A stretch of DNA of 64,000 bases. Source: Acanthosepion esculentum (Eukaryota > Mollusca > Cephalopoda > Sepiida > Sepiidae). Below the pieces are notes generated by a model that saw nothing but the letters and a program-made list of their open reading frames with translations, had not been told where the DNA came from and searched no databases. Below are positions 1-10,379 of the stretch, piece after piece; positions within the stretch are counted from its first letter, which is position 1; the number at the start of each line of letters is the position of its first letter. Location: contig OZ038492.1 in assembly GCA_964036315.1 (NCBI GenBank), positions 40,565,853-40,629,852 on the forward strand, given 5' to 3'. Both the position numbers and the translations under genes were made by a program.

Positions 1-52
1 TTTTCATCTGTGAGGAAAGTATCCAACATTCATTGCCATATACACCATATAT

Positions 53-871
53 GTCAAAAGGACAGTTTTTATCATGACACCGCTTTTATTCTAACTACCT
101 TCACTCCACAGCAATGTTTTTGTTTTGGAAAGCGATGATTAGAATTTAAAAAAAAAACCTCAATATGTGTTATGAATAATCAAGAGTGGTCTTCTCTTGT
201 TTTGTTACTCTCCTCTTTGAGAGAGCTATTTCTGTTTATTGGTACTATAAAAGGACACTATACACGAACCTTGTATTCTCAGTTGAATAAAGCTTTCTTA
301 AAGCCTACACCTGCGTACTTTTGTCATTACAATGTGAAAGTGAATTCATACATTTGCTTTCTTCTTGAGAATTAACAACAAAAAGTAATAAACACTATTT
401 ATTCATTAGATTGTTTATTTACATTATTTATTATATTATTTATTGCAATGGTTGGCAAAATATCAGTAATTGTCAACTGATTTAAAAACTTTATAAAATG
501 GTAAATAATAACGATTTCCTTGTAGTTGGTTCACATATTTTAATAATTTACTAAATGTTTATAAATTTATGAATAAATTTTTTCACATGTCTTTATTGGT
601 AAATGATAAATATTGCATTTCATTGCGAAAGTTTTAAATTGTATTACTCTTTAGAATGGTTTATGTATTCTTGTAAATAAACAATCTAATAAATAAATAA
701 TTTAATATTTTTGTTGCAAATTCTCAAGAAAAAAAATGTATAAATTCACTTTCATCATAAGTTTATTTTATATCAGTTTTATCAGCGTTTTTATAAAATA
801 TACATTGCCTAAGAATGAAGTTGGTTAAAGAAAAGAAAACCGGTGTCATGGAAAAAACCGTCCTTTTGATA
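53..871. mobile_element. Fold-back (long inverted repeat) element
   Basis: The sequence from about 53 (TCAAAAGGACAG) to 425 reappears reverse-complemented between about 665 and 871, for example TTCACTTTCAT at 745 and CCTTTTGATAC at 863. The arms are about 210 bp with scattered mismatches, and the spacer is about 240 bp. The left arm is longer only because of an insertion at 168-331. No transposase frame is visible inside, so this looks like a non-autonomous inverted-repeat element. The superfamily is not identified. Confidence 0.7.
168..331 (+). mobile_element. Short solo-LTR-like insertion
   Basis: A 164-bp segment begins TGTTATG and ends CATTACA, so it has TG...CA ends. It contains a TATA-box-like TATAAAAG near 246 and an AATAAA signal near 286, in the order expected of an LTR (promoter, then polyadenylation signal). 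It is flanked by ATATG on the left and ATGTG on the right, a plausible 5-bp target duplication with one mismatch. The matching arm of the surrounding inverted repeat lacks it, so an empty site exists in the same window. No internal retrotransposon region is seen. Confidence 0.5.
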
Positions 872-2190
872 CTACGTCTTACTGCGGACACGTTTATCAA
901 TGTTTTCCAAAGTTTTAGTATCTCGGATTAAGGCTCAACCTTAAGGACTACATTCAAATATAATTTCTATTTCACTGGGATTTCGCTTTGTTTGGTTTTA
1001 TTTATTTATTGTATTTACAGTTTCATCATCCTATTGGTAAGTTTGTCATTGATTTTTCCTGATTGAATGCTTCTATTTGATTGGTCAATTTGGAAGGCTG
1101 GGTATTTTGTTTTTTCGTTTCCTCCATTTGTTACGCTTTTTTTTAGTAATTTGTTTCTGATTGGTTATTTTATGTGCACCTACTTTTCATTAATGCCTTT
1201 TTTGTACAGAATTTCGCTTTTATTCAAAGGTTATTTCAGTTTGTTCCGAGTTTTTCAGTGATCTCTATTGATTGTTGTTTATTTTCTTGCTTTATTTATT
1301 TATGTTTTGTTTTTTGTTTTTTTAATTCTTTATTTTATTTTATTCTGACGTTTTCTTGGTTATTTCTGATTAGGCACATTCGATTAGGTCTTTTTGTCTA
1401 ACCAGCTGCATTATTTTTTTATACGTTTATTCCACTTGTCTTTTTTTTCTGCAGAATTTCAGATCGACATAAATACTTTAAGTGCCTGATATCAGATGAC
1501 AACAATAGGCTCAAAAGATTTGTTTGACTCCATTCACCCCACCGCCACGTCCGGCGGTTTGCTAGGATCAGATCTAATCTTGTTGAAATGCTAACAATAG
1601 CACTGTTAATAGCAAAAACCAATTTACTTAGATCTCATTGGAGCAAAAAGTGAAATTCTACGGTTAATACTTTGATTAGTTGTTTCTGATTGGTTGTATT
1701 TTTTTCTGTTTTCTGATTGGTGGATTCTTTGTTCCTGATATGTTTTCTACTTTTTATGTTTGTGTGCATGTTAGTGTATGTGTGTGTAGCATTCTACTTT
1801 GTTCGTGTAATGTCCGTTGTTATTCTGTCTTTATATACGCGATTAATAAGCGTGCTGTCGTTTGCTTCTGTTGTTTATTTTACCTTCTGTTATAATTACA
1901 TTCACAGGAATGCACTTTCGCGAATGTAAGGACATATCTATTTACTAAGTGTACTCGAGTCTAACACAATATTACCGTGGAACTCCGTGAGCAAGTGACT
2001 CGTTGCAGTTGTAATAAATCTGCAGCACTGACTTTCTGAATCCTACTTTACAGATATGCAAAGATAAGAATACCCATAGTTGCAAACTCACTCCTACGCA
2101 TAGACAGACAAATGTATACAGACACTCATATCCACAGCGATCGTCCACACAGTGTCAAATCACCCATAGCTTCCATGCATATATAGGAAT
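872..2190. other. Gene-free AT-rich stretch with repeated ATTGGT motifs
   Basis: No convincing gene. The stretch is T-rich on the plus strand. TGATTGGT-like words recur near 1078, 1158, 1368, 1688 and 1719. The reading frames here are short and biased in composition and resemble no known protein. Confidence 0.5.
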
Positions 2191-2220
2191 TAGTATGGAT
2201 TCAACTGTTGATTTCAATGC

Positions 2221-2360
<140 letters not shown>

Positions 2361-2429
2361 CATTCACAAGACTTGAGTCAACCGGTAGTTTTTAGGCACA
2401 CTAAAATCAGCCTGAAAAATCGACCATGA

Positions 2430-2870
2430 TGAGATCCAAATCTCGGTCTCGCTTTTCGACCATGAGACCGGGGCTTTTCGACCATGGGGCCGGGGCTTTT
2501 CCACCATGAGACCGGGATTCGAATCTCTCCATGGTCGATTTGTCAGGCTGATTTATTGATGTTCTCGGCGTGGCGATTCCAGCGTGCCTAAAACCTGCGG
2601 ATTCACTCAAGCCTTGTGAATGAAATGGCTCGTAGATGGCGATGGTACCATTAGGTCACAATCCATCGCGACCGAGTTTTCGACCGTACCAGCCTTGTTC
2701 AAACTGTTGACTACGTCAACGTCAATTTTTGCACTCACTTCCATAAACTGTCAGTAAGATCCGCTCTGCATACCTGCAGTATAAACCACAGGTGGGCCCT
2801 GGGGATATTGAATAAACGCAAATGCAGCCAGAAATTGCTCAAATTAATCATAATGCCAAACACATCTGGA
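2430..2870 (+). mobile_element. tRNA-like SINE, family S3, with a triplicated head segment
   Basis: The body resembles segments at 11590-11990, 27530-27935, 34895-35045 and 62010-62330. Shared landmarks are GATTTGTCAGG, a 'gttgactcaagccttgtgag'-like line, 'aagtcacaa..catcgtgaccgag' and a final 'gcagtataaaccac..gtgggc' segment. A B-box-like GATTCGAATCTC lies near 2516. Just before it, a segment of about 24 bp containing GACCATGAGACCGGGG is repeated three times (2455-2515), which the other copies lack. Confidence 0.75.
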
Positions 2871-2909
2871 CCTATTTAGGGGAGGTTGGTTAGTATACAC
2901 AACTTGTGG

Positions 2910-3048
2910 GTAGTGATTTTCCAAGCGTAGCTTGGATGTGGCACAAGGCCGAAAGTAAGGGGCACCCAGTGAAGATCAAACTCACTACTCAGTCGTAATT
3001 GTTCTAGCGAGACAAGCTTGCTAACCATTACACCACCTCGAGGTGCCC
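2910..3048 (-). mobile_element. tRNA-derived SINE, family S1, with a 14-bp target site duplication
   Basis: On the minus strand the element starts GGGCACCTCGAGG, has an A-box (TGGTGTAATGG), an anticodon-like arm and a B-box (GTTCGATCC-type, degraded here to TTTGATCT) in a GTGAG...CTCAC-like T-arm. It then returns to GGTGCCCC, so the acceptor stem (GGGCACC with GGTGCCC) is still pairable. A short body ends AAATCACTA. It is flanked by exact copies of TACACAACTTGTGG at 2896-2909 and 3049-3062, evidence of retroposition. Related copies: 12402, 13811, 15601 and 15744. Confidence 0.85.
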
Positions 3049-3062
3049 TACACAACTTGTGG

Positions 3063-3744
3063 TTATGTATATACTGGTTACCCAAGACTATGCGTTCAGA
3101 TTCATCTTGATGGGTATAAAAAAAAACTACAATGCAATGGTCTGTGTCGACCACGCGATGATTGGGCATTTTGGCGTACATGAACCTGGTTGTCGCGGTT
3201 AGCCATGAGGACGAATTATGAAAATTAAATATCATTTAGGGTCTATCATTAGACATGGGGTATTGTCGATTGCAGCTATTTTGGGCGTCTTAGTAGATAA
3301 ATTCCTTATACAACAGGATTAAAAATGTTAAACTGGCCTAAGTTCATTTTTATATATTCGAGAACTTTCGATTCCAACATAATTATGTATTCTTGCTGTC
3401 TAAATACAACTTTTGTATATACATGTGGTGTGGAAACTCTGGTTACAAACGCCTCTCATCACGAACAATTTGATTCACGAAAACAGTTCCGATCAGAAAA
3501 CGTCTTGCGTGACAAACGGTGTCTCGAATGACAAACACGCAAGCCGGCAACAACATGGAGTGACAAGCTCGGGAGTATCGGCGGGAGAGCATCAATTGCA
3601 GTGTAGCTTTCGCTTCATTCCTTGCTCGAATTTGCCGTACCTTCACATGAATTTCATTGTTTTTTGTTTTTTTTTTAATTATTAAATAAGCCACCATGGG
3701 GTCCTAAATAGGATAATGATGACATGTGAAAAGTGAAAAGAAAA
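3063..3744. other. Gene-free stretch
   Basis: The only frames are short, overlap on both strands and match nothing I recognise. The plus-strand frame at 3413-3685 ends in a T-rich tract. No repeat family was matched here. Confidence 0.4.
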
Positions 3745-3975
3745 ATGACCAGAATCACGATAGAGGTGAAGAAAGAAATCATAGCCACAAATGAAAATAG
3801 TGTTCATAACTTTGATCTTGCTACTCAGTTTGGTATGCCAAAATCAACGCTCTATACTACTCTCTAAAATAAAGAAACTATCAAGTGACTCTATTTTGCA
3901 AACGGAGTGGCAGTTCTTAGTAAACAAAGATCACAGACGATTGTAGAAGTGAAGAAATTCCTGCTAAATTGGAAT
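3745..3975 (+). pseudogene. Tigger/pogo transposase, N-terminal relic
   Basis: Reading from the ATG at 3745 gives an N-terminus resembling the CENP-B-type helix-turn-helix region of Tigger/pogo transposases: TIEVKKEIIA, then DLATQFGMPKSTLYTTL, then after a stop NKETIK, and after a second stop GVAVLSKQRSQTIVEVKKFLL. Stops fall at 3865 (TAA) and after NKETIK. The DDE catalytic domain is absent, so the fragment cannot encode a working transposase. The family call rests on the spacing of these motifs. Pogo-type MITEs also occur at 7797, 21191 and 52119, but a direct link to this relic is not shown. Confidence 0.75.
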
Positions 3976-4191
3976 CTATCTTTATTTGTATTACATTTAA
4001 TGATTTCCATTGGTCTCGTGTATGAACACATGCACAGTGTTCTGTTGTAAAAGTTTAAATAAACAATTATCTGGGCAGTAGGCGGGGCCAAGGAACGGAT
4101 TAATTCATTTTACATTGATTTCTGTTGGGAAACTAGTTTCGGTTTACGGACAGCCTTCAGAAACGAATTAAATTCGTGAACCAAGGTTCCA

Positions 4192-4193
<2 letters not shown>

Positions 4194-4229
<36 letters not shown>
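4194..4229. repeat. (TA)n microsatellite
   Basis: About 17 uninterrupted TA units. The 4230-4560 sequence that follows holds no gene I can support. Confidence 0.95.
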
Positions 4230-4236
<7 letters not shown>

Positions 4237-4562
4237 AGAGAGAGGGGGAGTCGTACTCTAATAGCTAGAAAATTAGACTTCCTCTGTATTGATTTTGATC
4301 CACACCGTGTCAAACTAAATGATGCTAAATAAATGTCATCATAAGAAACTAAATTTTCAATATTTCCGAATTCTGATGTTTTTTTTTACCTCATATACGC
4401 TGTTATTTCTTGTTTTGCTTTCCTGATTCATAATGTAAAAGAAATGAAAACGGTCCCAATTAATTTTCTCTATTCTCTTTTTTCATTTTTTAGGTAAGTG
4501 TTGCAGAAAATGGGACTTCAGTTTGGGTAAGCAAATTACCGATTTTCTCATTTTTCTCGCTT

Positions 4563-4570
4563 ACACACAC

Positions 4571-4638
<68 letters not shown>

Positions 4639-4655
4639 GTGTATATATATATATT
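4563..4655. repeat. Compound (CA)n-(TA)n microsatellite
   Basis: A CA block of about 52 bp runs into a TA block interrupted by one GTG. The sequence from 4656 to 4870 is unassigned. Confidence 0.95.
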
Positions 4656-4869
4656 GTAGAACGCACAAAGCAACTCTCGAAATCATTTACCAAAGACGTA
4701 CATAAGAAAAAAGTGCTCAATGCCATTATGGCATATACCAGCGTATTCTTGACTGACTTCCATACGTGTTGGCACAAACAATCGTCAAGTAGTCGCTAAT
4801 TCTATTCCGTAACACGAGTCTTTATCCCCTCGGCTAACTCCGGGTATTACACTGGAGATAGTTTACACA

Positions 4870-4947
4870 CTCATAGCATGCAAATATCGACGAAACTCTC
4901 CAGAAAATTGCTTGTATCACTACATATAAAACCATTATTAGTGGGCG

Positions 4948-5008
<61 letters not shown>

Positions 5009-5244
5009 GCAAGTTTCATTAAAAACGACAGACAAGGTACTACGGTTAAGTTTTTTATTTAATTTTTCTTGTGTACGAACAAGAGCTTTCTTTGCTGGAC
5101 AAAGGGTGTGTAAGAACTGTCCAAATTTTTTATTTTTCCAAGCGCTTTCGGCTATATCTTTATCCATTATCAAGGATGATTTGATTTTTCTGTTTAATTG
5201 AGTGTGTGCATTATGTATATGTCTTAGTGTGTAGTAGTGGTGTT
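4870..5244 (-). mobile_element. Penelope-like element 3' flank / leader-like region, interrupted by (TA)n
   Basis: On the minus strand this follows the PLE reading frame that ends at 5245. It carries CCTTGATAATGG...CGAAAGCGCTTGG (5139-5178) and then a short frame reading AWKNKKFGQFLHTL...LEKLNKKL-like and VVFNETC. The same arrangement occurs at 21930-22115, 22437-22620 and 42048-42165. A (TA)n tract at about 4951-5003 replaces sequence directly after the FNE(T/R)C codons. In PLEs such terminal segments form pseudo-LTRs, so this is probably one; that is inference from family knowledge. Confidence 0.65.
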
Positions 5245-6321
5245 TTAATTACCAATTACGGTTAGCACGTTTTGGCTTTGTTCGAAGTTAATATTGTTGA
5301 GGGTAGGTTTTTTCTTTTTTATTATTAAAGCCTCCATTATTTTTAACCTTTTTTTACGGGTGGAAGCAATTAATATATTTGTGTTTTCTACTAGTATATT
5401 TCTAATGGAGTCTGGTAAATTTTTGTGTGTGTTTAAATGGGTTCTAATGGAGCTGTGATCGGATAGGTGTAACGTAAGGCGTCTGGATAAGCATGTGGTT
5501 GTGTAACCGATGTAATTATTTATGAGTCCGGTTTCGTTAGGAACGCAGTTCCTTAAGGGGCATTTGAACTCGTAAATAATGTTTGTTCTTTGCAATCTTG
5601 ACTTATCAGGCGTGTTGTTATTTTTTAGGATGAAGTTAGTTGTCTTAAATTTTTTATAATAGATAATTAATTTGATTTTTTTATTTGGGTCGATCGGGGT
5701 GGTGTATTTCTTTATAATATGTCTTAGTGAGCATTCATCTTGTTTGTAATTCAAGTGCATTTGGTTTTTGTAATAAATGTGTATGTGATTTTTGACTGTG
5801 TGTTCACTCTCATTATTACTTACTTTAGGGAGAAATAGTCTAATTTGTTGGTCTATAAGATAGTTAGGGAAACCGTTGTTGATTAGGGTTTGTTTTACGT
5901 TATTAATTTCTTTCGGGAAGAGTAGACTAGAGGATGAATTTTGGTGTGCTCTTTCTAGAAAGTTTTTTATTACAGCTATTTTATACCTAAGTGGACATTC
6001 GCTTTTAAAGTTTAGGTGACAAGAGTTCTTGCTGGTGGTTTTTTTGTATAAGAATGTAATGAAAGTGTTGTTGCTGTATTCAACGAGGACATCTAGGAAT
6101 GGAAATTTGTTTTTCTGGCTAAGTTCATAAGTGAAGTTAAGGACGGAGTTTTTCTCAAATGTGGTCTTAAGTGTGTCTATTTGTTTAATGTTGTTCGCTA
6201 AAATGAAAATATCGTCTACGTAGCGTACGTATATCTTCGGTTTACGAACTTGTATGAATGTCGTATTTTCTACGTGGGACATATAATAGTTGGCAAAGCA
6301 TGGGCCGAGTGGATTTCCCAT
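5245..6321 (-). CDS. Penelope-like element: RT C-terminal part plus GIY-YIG endonuclease (5'-truncated)
   Basis: An open frame of 358 codons. Residues 1-7 are an MGNPLGP box and residues 34-40 a YVDDIFI box with the catalytic aspartates. FPFLD (73-77) follows, as in PLE reverse transcriptases. A CPLRNC cysteine pair (254-259) precedes NYIGYTTTCLSRR (269-281), which fits the GIY-YIG nuclease with its conserved arginine. E330 in IMEALIIKKKKPTLN fits the catalytic glutamate. PLEs copy their RNA at exposed DNA ends using this nuclease. The frame stays open upstream to about 6375, and then a (TA)n tract cuts it, so the first RT motifs are missing. The first ATG is internal. It is open but almost certainly non-functional as a whole element. 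Confidence 0.85.
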   Translation of the reverse strand: MGNPLGPCFANYYMSHVENTTFIQVRKPKIYVRYVDDIFILANNIKQIDTLKTTFEKNSVLNFTYELSQKNKFPFLDVLVEYSNNTFITFLYKKTTSKNSCHLNFKSECPLRYKIAVIKNFLERAHQNSSSSLLFPKEINNVKQTLINNGFPNYLIDQQIRLFLPKVSNNESEHTVKNHIHIYYKNQMHLNYKQDECSLRHIIKKYTTPIDPNKKIKLIIYYKKFKTTNFILKNNNTPDKSRLQRTNIIYEFKCPLRNCVPNETGLINNYIGYTTTCLSRRLTLHLSDHSSIRTHLNTHKNLPDSIRNILVENTNILIASTRKKRLKIMEALIIKKKKPTLNNINFEQSQNVLTVIGN

Positions 6322-6375
6322 ACTGACGCCATTAATGAAACTTGCATAAAAGAAGGATTGCTGCCTAAATATACA

Positions 6376-6394
6376 ATATATATATATATGTGAG

Positions 6395-6461
<67 letters not shown>
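6376..6461. repeat. (TA)n tract at the breakpoint between a PLE and a LINE
   Basis: About 80 bp of TA, interrupted by GTGAGTATG near 6390. It forms the truncation point of both flanking minus-strand elements. Confidence 0.95.
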
Positions 6462-6465
<4 letters not shown>

Positions 6466-6474
6466 CAGTCACAG

Positions 6475-6960
6475 GTCTAAATTTAAATTTTTGAATATCG
6501 TAGTTATCAGGAAAACAGGAAACCAGAAGAGAGTTCCACATGAGAGAAGTGTAAGAGAAGAAATTATTAACATAGAACTTATGATTCCATGTAGAAATAT
6601 CAACAGTGAAATTATGAGACCTAGCTGCCAATCTAGTACTGCGTTTAAATTCCTGAAATCGAGGGACAAACGAGGAAATCTCATCAGCACAATTAATGTG
6701 AAATTATTTATAGAAAAAGCACATGGAAGGTATATTAAACCAGTGAGAAAGTTATTGAGGCTGTGATGCCAAGGTAAGAGAGATAAGGTAACAGATTTTC
6801 TGGTGGTGGGAATGTGTCAAGAACCTCTAGATGTATAGCAGAAGCTCCAGACCAGATGTGGCAGGCAATATTCGATGCCTGGAGAAATGCTTGATATATA
6901 AATGTGCAGGAAGACATCTGCCTTGATAAAGACCATAAGATGATAAAACACATTAGTTAA
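6475..6960 (-). pseudogene. Non-LTR retrotransposon (L-A family): RT C-terminal end
   Basis: The minus-strand frames shift at least once. They read CHIWSGASAIHLEVLD and then RSTRLAARSHNFTV...WNSLLVSCFPDNYDIQKFKF. This matches the C-terminal region shared with copies at 41165-42047, 50141-50815 and 59745-60870, and resembles jockey/CR1-group LINEs. The expected 3' end is missing because (TA)n follows directly. Frameshifts and the missing RT core mark it as dead. Confidence 0.75.
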
Positions 6961-7031
6961 AAATAGTTTCACCTTTAGTCTTTATTCATATGGTCTTTTA
7001 CAGATATACTTTTTATGTCTATCAGAATTTT

Positions 7032-7050
7032 TGCACACACACACACACAC

Positions 7051-7104
<54 letters not shown>
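7032..7104. repeat. Compound (CA)n-(TA)n microsatellite
   Basis: A short CA block is followed by about 56 bp of TA. The 7105-7364 sequence has no recognisable gene or repeat. Confidence 0.95.
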
Positions 7105-7108
<4 letters not shown>

Positions 7109-7364
7109 TGATGTCTAAGATAGTTTTTGTATAATTTTCATATTTGTTTATTTAGTTAATATGGAGTACAGTGGTTCAAATTTGAATGTTATCTGTTTTC
7201 AATGCTCTGTTTCATTATTATATTGAGAACTTGCAAATACTACAAATCTTACATAGGTAGAAGATCGTCACCGTTACTTATAAGGAGATGCCACCTCTAA
7301 AAATCTGACACTGCAACCTATAGTAGGGGTTTCAACCACTAATGTTAGCAAAACGCTTTGGATG

Positions 7365-7730
7365 AAGTTGATTGATTCGTTTTCTGCGGCTTATAAAACC
7401 TTTGCTGATTATTTAAATCCAGGAAATATTTTGACACTGTAAGAATTTATTGGGTGAATAACTAGTGATAATTAACCTGTAACTGGTCGGGTGGGGAGAA
7501 AAGGTGGATTCATACCTTTCCCAAAGGTACTTACGCGTAAATGATTAAAACGAACTTAATTGGAACTCGGCTCTCCGATTGACTAGCTATTTATCCATTA
7601 CACTACAAGCATATTCTCGAGCATACATCACATGCTATTATCCTCAGCGGTCACCCATCTAAGTACTGACCCGGTTCGACGTTGCTTAACTTCGGCGATT
7701 GTACGTGAATCGGTCTTTCAACGTGATGTG
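7365..7730 (-). mobile_element. Composite 5S-tRNA SINE, family S2
   Basis: On the minus strand a 5S rRNA-derived segment (AAGTTAAGCAACGTCGA...GGTCAGTACTTAGATGGGTGACCGC, 7650-7715) is followed by a tRNA-like head with an A-box TAGTGTAATGG (about 7605) and a GAGTTCCAATT B-box-like segment. The S2 body (CTTTGGGAAAGGTATGAATCC, 'TTAATTATCAC') and a degraded tail ending 'TTATAAGCCGCAGAAAACGA' follow. Full-strength copies are at 9140 and 44962. Confidence 0.75.
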
Positions 7731-7796
7731 AAGCTCTTGAATTCAGTTGAAAAACATGATTACTAAATCTAATCATTCCAACATAATTTTCAATTA

Positions 7797-7968
7797 CAGT
7801 GTAACCCGGATATGAGAGACCCGGATATAAGAGAAACCCGGATACAAGATAGATTTTCTCTGGTCCCAAATTAGAGCCTGTGTTAATGTATATAGACCAA
7901 ACCCGGATATAAGAGAAACCCGGATATAAGATACTTCTTCTCCGGTTCCGACAACACTCTTATATCCG
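7797..7968 (+). mobile_element. Pogo-type MITE, right end truncated
   Basis: It starts CAGTGTAACCCGGATATGAG just after TA and contains further CCCGGATATAAGAG repeats plus the internal TCTGGTCCCAAATTAGAGCC segment shared with 21191 and 52119. The right end stops at CTCTTATATCCG and runs into a T tract, so the final GGTTACACTG is lost. Confidence 0.75.
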
Positions 7969-9139
7969 TTTTTTTTTTGTTTCAATATATATTAACATTT
8001 CAGATTAAGAAATTTTATTAACCCTGCACGTTTTAACATACATTCGTAATGATAGTGTATGTAAATATTTTCTATTCATTCTTCAGTTATCAATAAATAT
8101 GTATACAGATGTGAATTTTCCTTGCGCTACTAAAGATATTGCTAATAATAATAATAATGTGTAAGAGGGATAACTTGGAAGCCCACGACGTAAGGATGAT
8201 GTTCAAACAGCTCCCTACTTCATTGATTCTGACCCTGCAGCACACGGCAGGCTTCAGCTTTAATTTCTATTTTTGCTTTTTCATCTGTACACGAATACGA
8301 AAACATGGGAAAACGAAAAAAAAAATATGCTGTCTTACTTGCATAGCACATCAAGTAAGGGTCTATCGCTCAGGCCCGCAAGCCACTAGGGGGAAAACAT
8401 CTCGCGTCTTGTAAAAACATGACCCGACTTCATTGATCCTTTCTAGACGTCTTGCTGTCTTCCCAGAATTCCATATTAAGTTTCCATCTTTTTCCCCGTA
8501 AATTTCCTTCTCATTTCTTCTTGGGTTGACGCTTCGCTTTTTCCTTTCGTTTTCTTTTCTTTCGTTTACTCTTTTCTTCTTCTTTGAATCTATTTTCTCT
8601 TTATCGTTTCTTTTTTCTTTTCGTTTTTTTTTTTTTAATTTTTTGCTTCTCTTTTCTTTTTGTTCCTTTTCGCTTTCTCTTACCCGCAACGTTTGTTTTC
8701 CTTGGTTTAACAAATTTGGTTACATCCCCTCTTTTTCTGCAAGTTTGTGATTTGATAGTAAATATTTTGCAGTTCATCAGTTTAATGTTTTCCTTTAATT
8801 GTTTACGTTTACGAAAAAAATGAAATGTTCATCACTTGTTTTGCATAGGATATTTTTCTGTGGTCGTTTTTGCCTTCAGTTCTTACAGTGAACATCCTGT
8901 TATTTTTGCACTTGAAATATTTTATCCTGTGCGAACATTTCTTTGTCTAACAACGATCAAAGTGTAAAAAAAAACCCTTTTCAACTTCAAATTCAAAATA
9001 ACAATTTATGCTCATAAAAAACAAATTCCAAATAATTTTGTATTCGTATAGTTTAGCACATAACATGAAACTGGATTATTCTAACATCTTTTCCAAATAG
9101 CGCTAGTTGATTAACAAGAGAAAAAAAGCCCAATGACTG
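7969..9139. other. Gene-free stretch with a pyrimidine-rich block
   Basis: No supportable gene. From about 8430 to 8730 the plus strand is almost all T and C. Frames inside it are low complexity (F/L/S-rich on plus, K/E/R-rich on minus) and are not credited as proteins. Confidence 0.5.
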
Positions 9140-9510
9140 ATTGATTTGTTTATTTACGGTTTATCAACCCTTTGCGGGTTATTTGAAGTTGTAAAATATT
9201 TTTTAGATTGTACGAATGTATTTATTTCTGAGATGATACTGATTCACAAGTTCTACTAATTAACCCACAGCTTGGTGGAGATGAGGTAGATCTATACCTT
9301 TCCCAGAGATATTTGCACGTAAGTGAATGTAACGACCCCGACAGGAGTTGGAACTCGGCTATCTGATTTCCAATTCCGAGCCGTTAGTCATTATACTTAC
9401 TAGCACACCCAAGCTTACAGCACCTGGCATTTCCAAGCGGTAACCCATCTTAAGACTGACCAGGGTCGATATTGCTTAACTTCGATGATCGTAGAAAAGA
9501 GTAAAATGCG
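9140..9510 (-). mobile_element. Composite 5S-tRNA SINE, family S2 (well preserved)
   Basis: On the minus strand: 5S-derived GATCATCGAAGTTAAGCA...GGTGCTGTAAGCTTGGG (9410-9497). Next come a tRNA-like segment with GGCTCGGAATTGG and GAGTTCCAACTCC, and a body with ACGTGCAAATATCTCTGGGA. Last is a tail reading TTCAAATAACCCGCAAAGGG then TTGATAAACCGTAAATAAAC. The 5S part carries the internal control region of a type-1 pol III promoter, and the tRNA-like part could supply boxes A and B. Confidence 0.8.
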
Positions 9511-9514
9511 AGTT

Positions 9515-9920
9515 CCAAATTGGAAATGTAAAAATTCAAACAGGTGCTAAAGTGCAGATATCTGGGGAGTGTTTTAACAGAGGATGGAAAAGGCGACACC
9601 GAGATTCGATCACGCATTGGACTAGCGAAAGAGGCATTCCGAAGTTAAGCAAGGTGCTGAGAAACGGAAAATGTTCGTTAGAAACAAAGAAAAGAGTGCT
9701 GGATTGCTATGTTTTATCGATCCTCTTATATGGCAATGAATGCTAGACAATCCCACCAGAGATGAGAAGAAAACTAGAGGCAGAAGAGATGTGGTTCTAC
9801 AGAAGGATTATCAGAATTACATGGATGGGGTGAGTAAGCAACAAGGAAGTCTTAAAGAAAATGGCAACAGAAAGAACATTTAGAATCAGGGAAAGACTGC
9901 TGTAATTCCTTGAGCACACA
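9515..9920 (+). pseudogene. Non-LTR retrotransposon (L-B family): RT C-terminal relic
   Basis: Frames joined by frameshifts read KLSKVLRNGKCSLETKKRVLD, CYVLSILLYGNEC, EAEEMWFYRRIIRITWMG, VSNKEVLKK and RERLL.FLEH. This is the conserved region after the catalytic core in many LINE reverse transcriptases. The same region occurs on the minus strand at 49495-50035 (better preserved) and 42490-43245. Stops and frame changes make it a pseudogene. It begins immediately after the 5S end of an S2 SINE. Confidence 0.8.
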
Positions 9921-10049
9921 AACACTTCAATACCTCGATGGATTGATTTGTTATAACAAATGTAGTAGAGGAGATAAGGAAATTGAACATAGAATAGGCT
10001 GCGCTAGATGTAGTTTCTTCCAACATCGCCAGTTGCTACAAAACCAAAA

Positions 10050-10360
10050 CATTAGCCCGAAAACTTGAGTCATGTTCTTAAATAACCCTGTCAGATCGTG
10101 GCTTGAGTGGAAGAGAAAATAATGAAATAAGACGTTCCCATTCTGCACGACTTCAAGCAAAAATTTAGGAAGGAAACTCCTATCGACAATAGAAAGAGCT
10201 ATAAAAGTTAGTGGAATTACGAAACTTGTTTTCCTAAAAAATTGTTTTAGGAGAAAGATTTTAATAAATTTCAACCGACAGCAGTACTGGCTGCACGATC
10301 AATGGATGCCGAATATTTCCTTATAAGGAAAAAGCTATTATTACCAATATCGAAAAGTAA
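10050..10360 (+). repeat. Unclassified interspersed repeat, family X
   Basis: It shares two blocks with other parts of the window: TCATGTTCTTAAATA..CTGTCAGATC (about 10070, seen reversed near 23455-23480), and a block from about 10160 to 10345 with AAATTTCAACC and TTCCTTATAAGGAAAAAGCTA that matches 37075-37270. I see no coding capacity and cannot place the family. Confidence 0.55.
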
Positions 10361-10379
10361 TAATTTACAATAGGCCCAT

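Noticed and set aside
2910..3048. Functional tRNA gene on the minus strand
   Set aside because: The acceptor strands pair, but the anticodon arm is poor and the unit is dispersed with TSDs, so it is a SINE.
8363..8713. Lysine/glutamate-rich minus-strand frame of 116 codons
   Set aside because: It is the complement of a T/C tract; the composition alone explains it.
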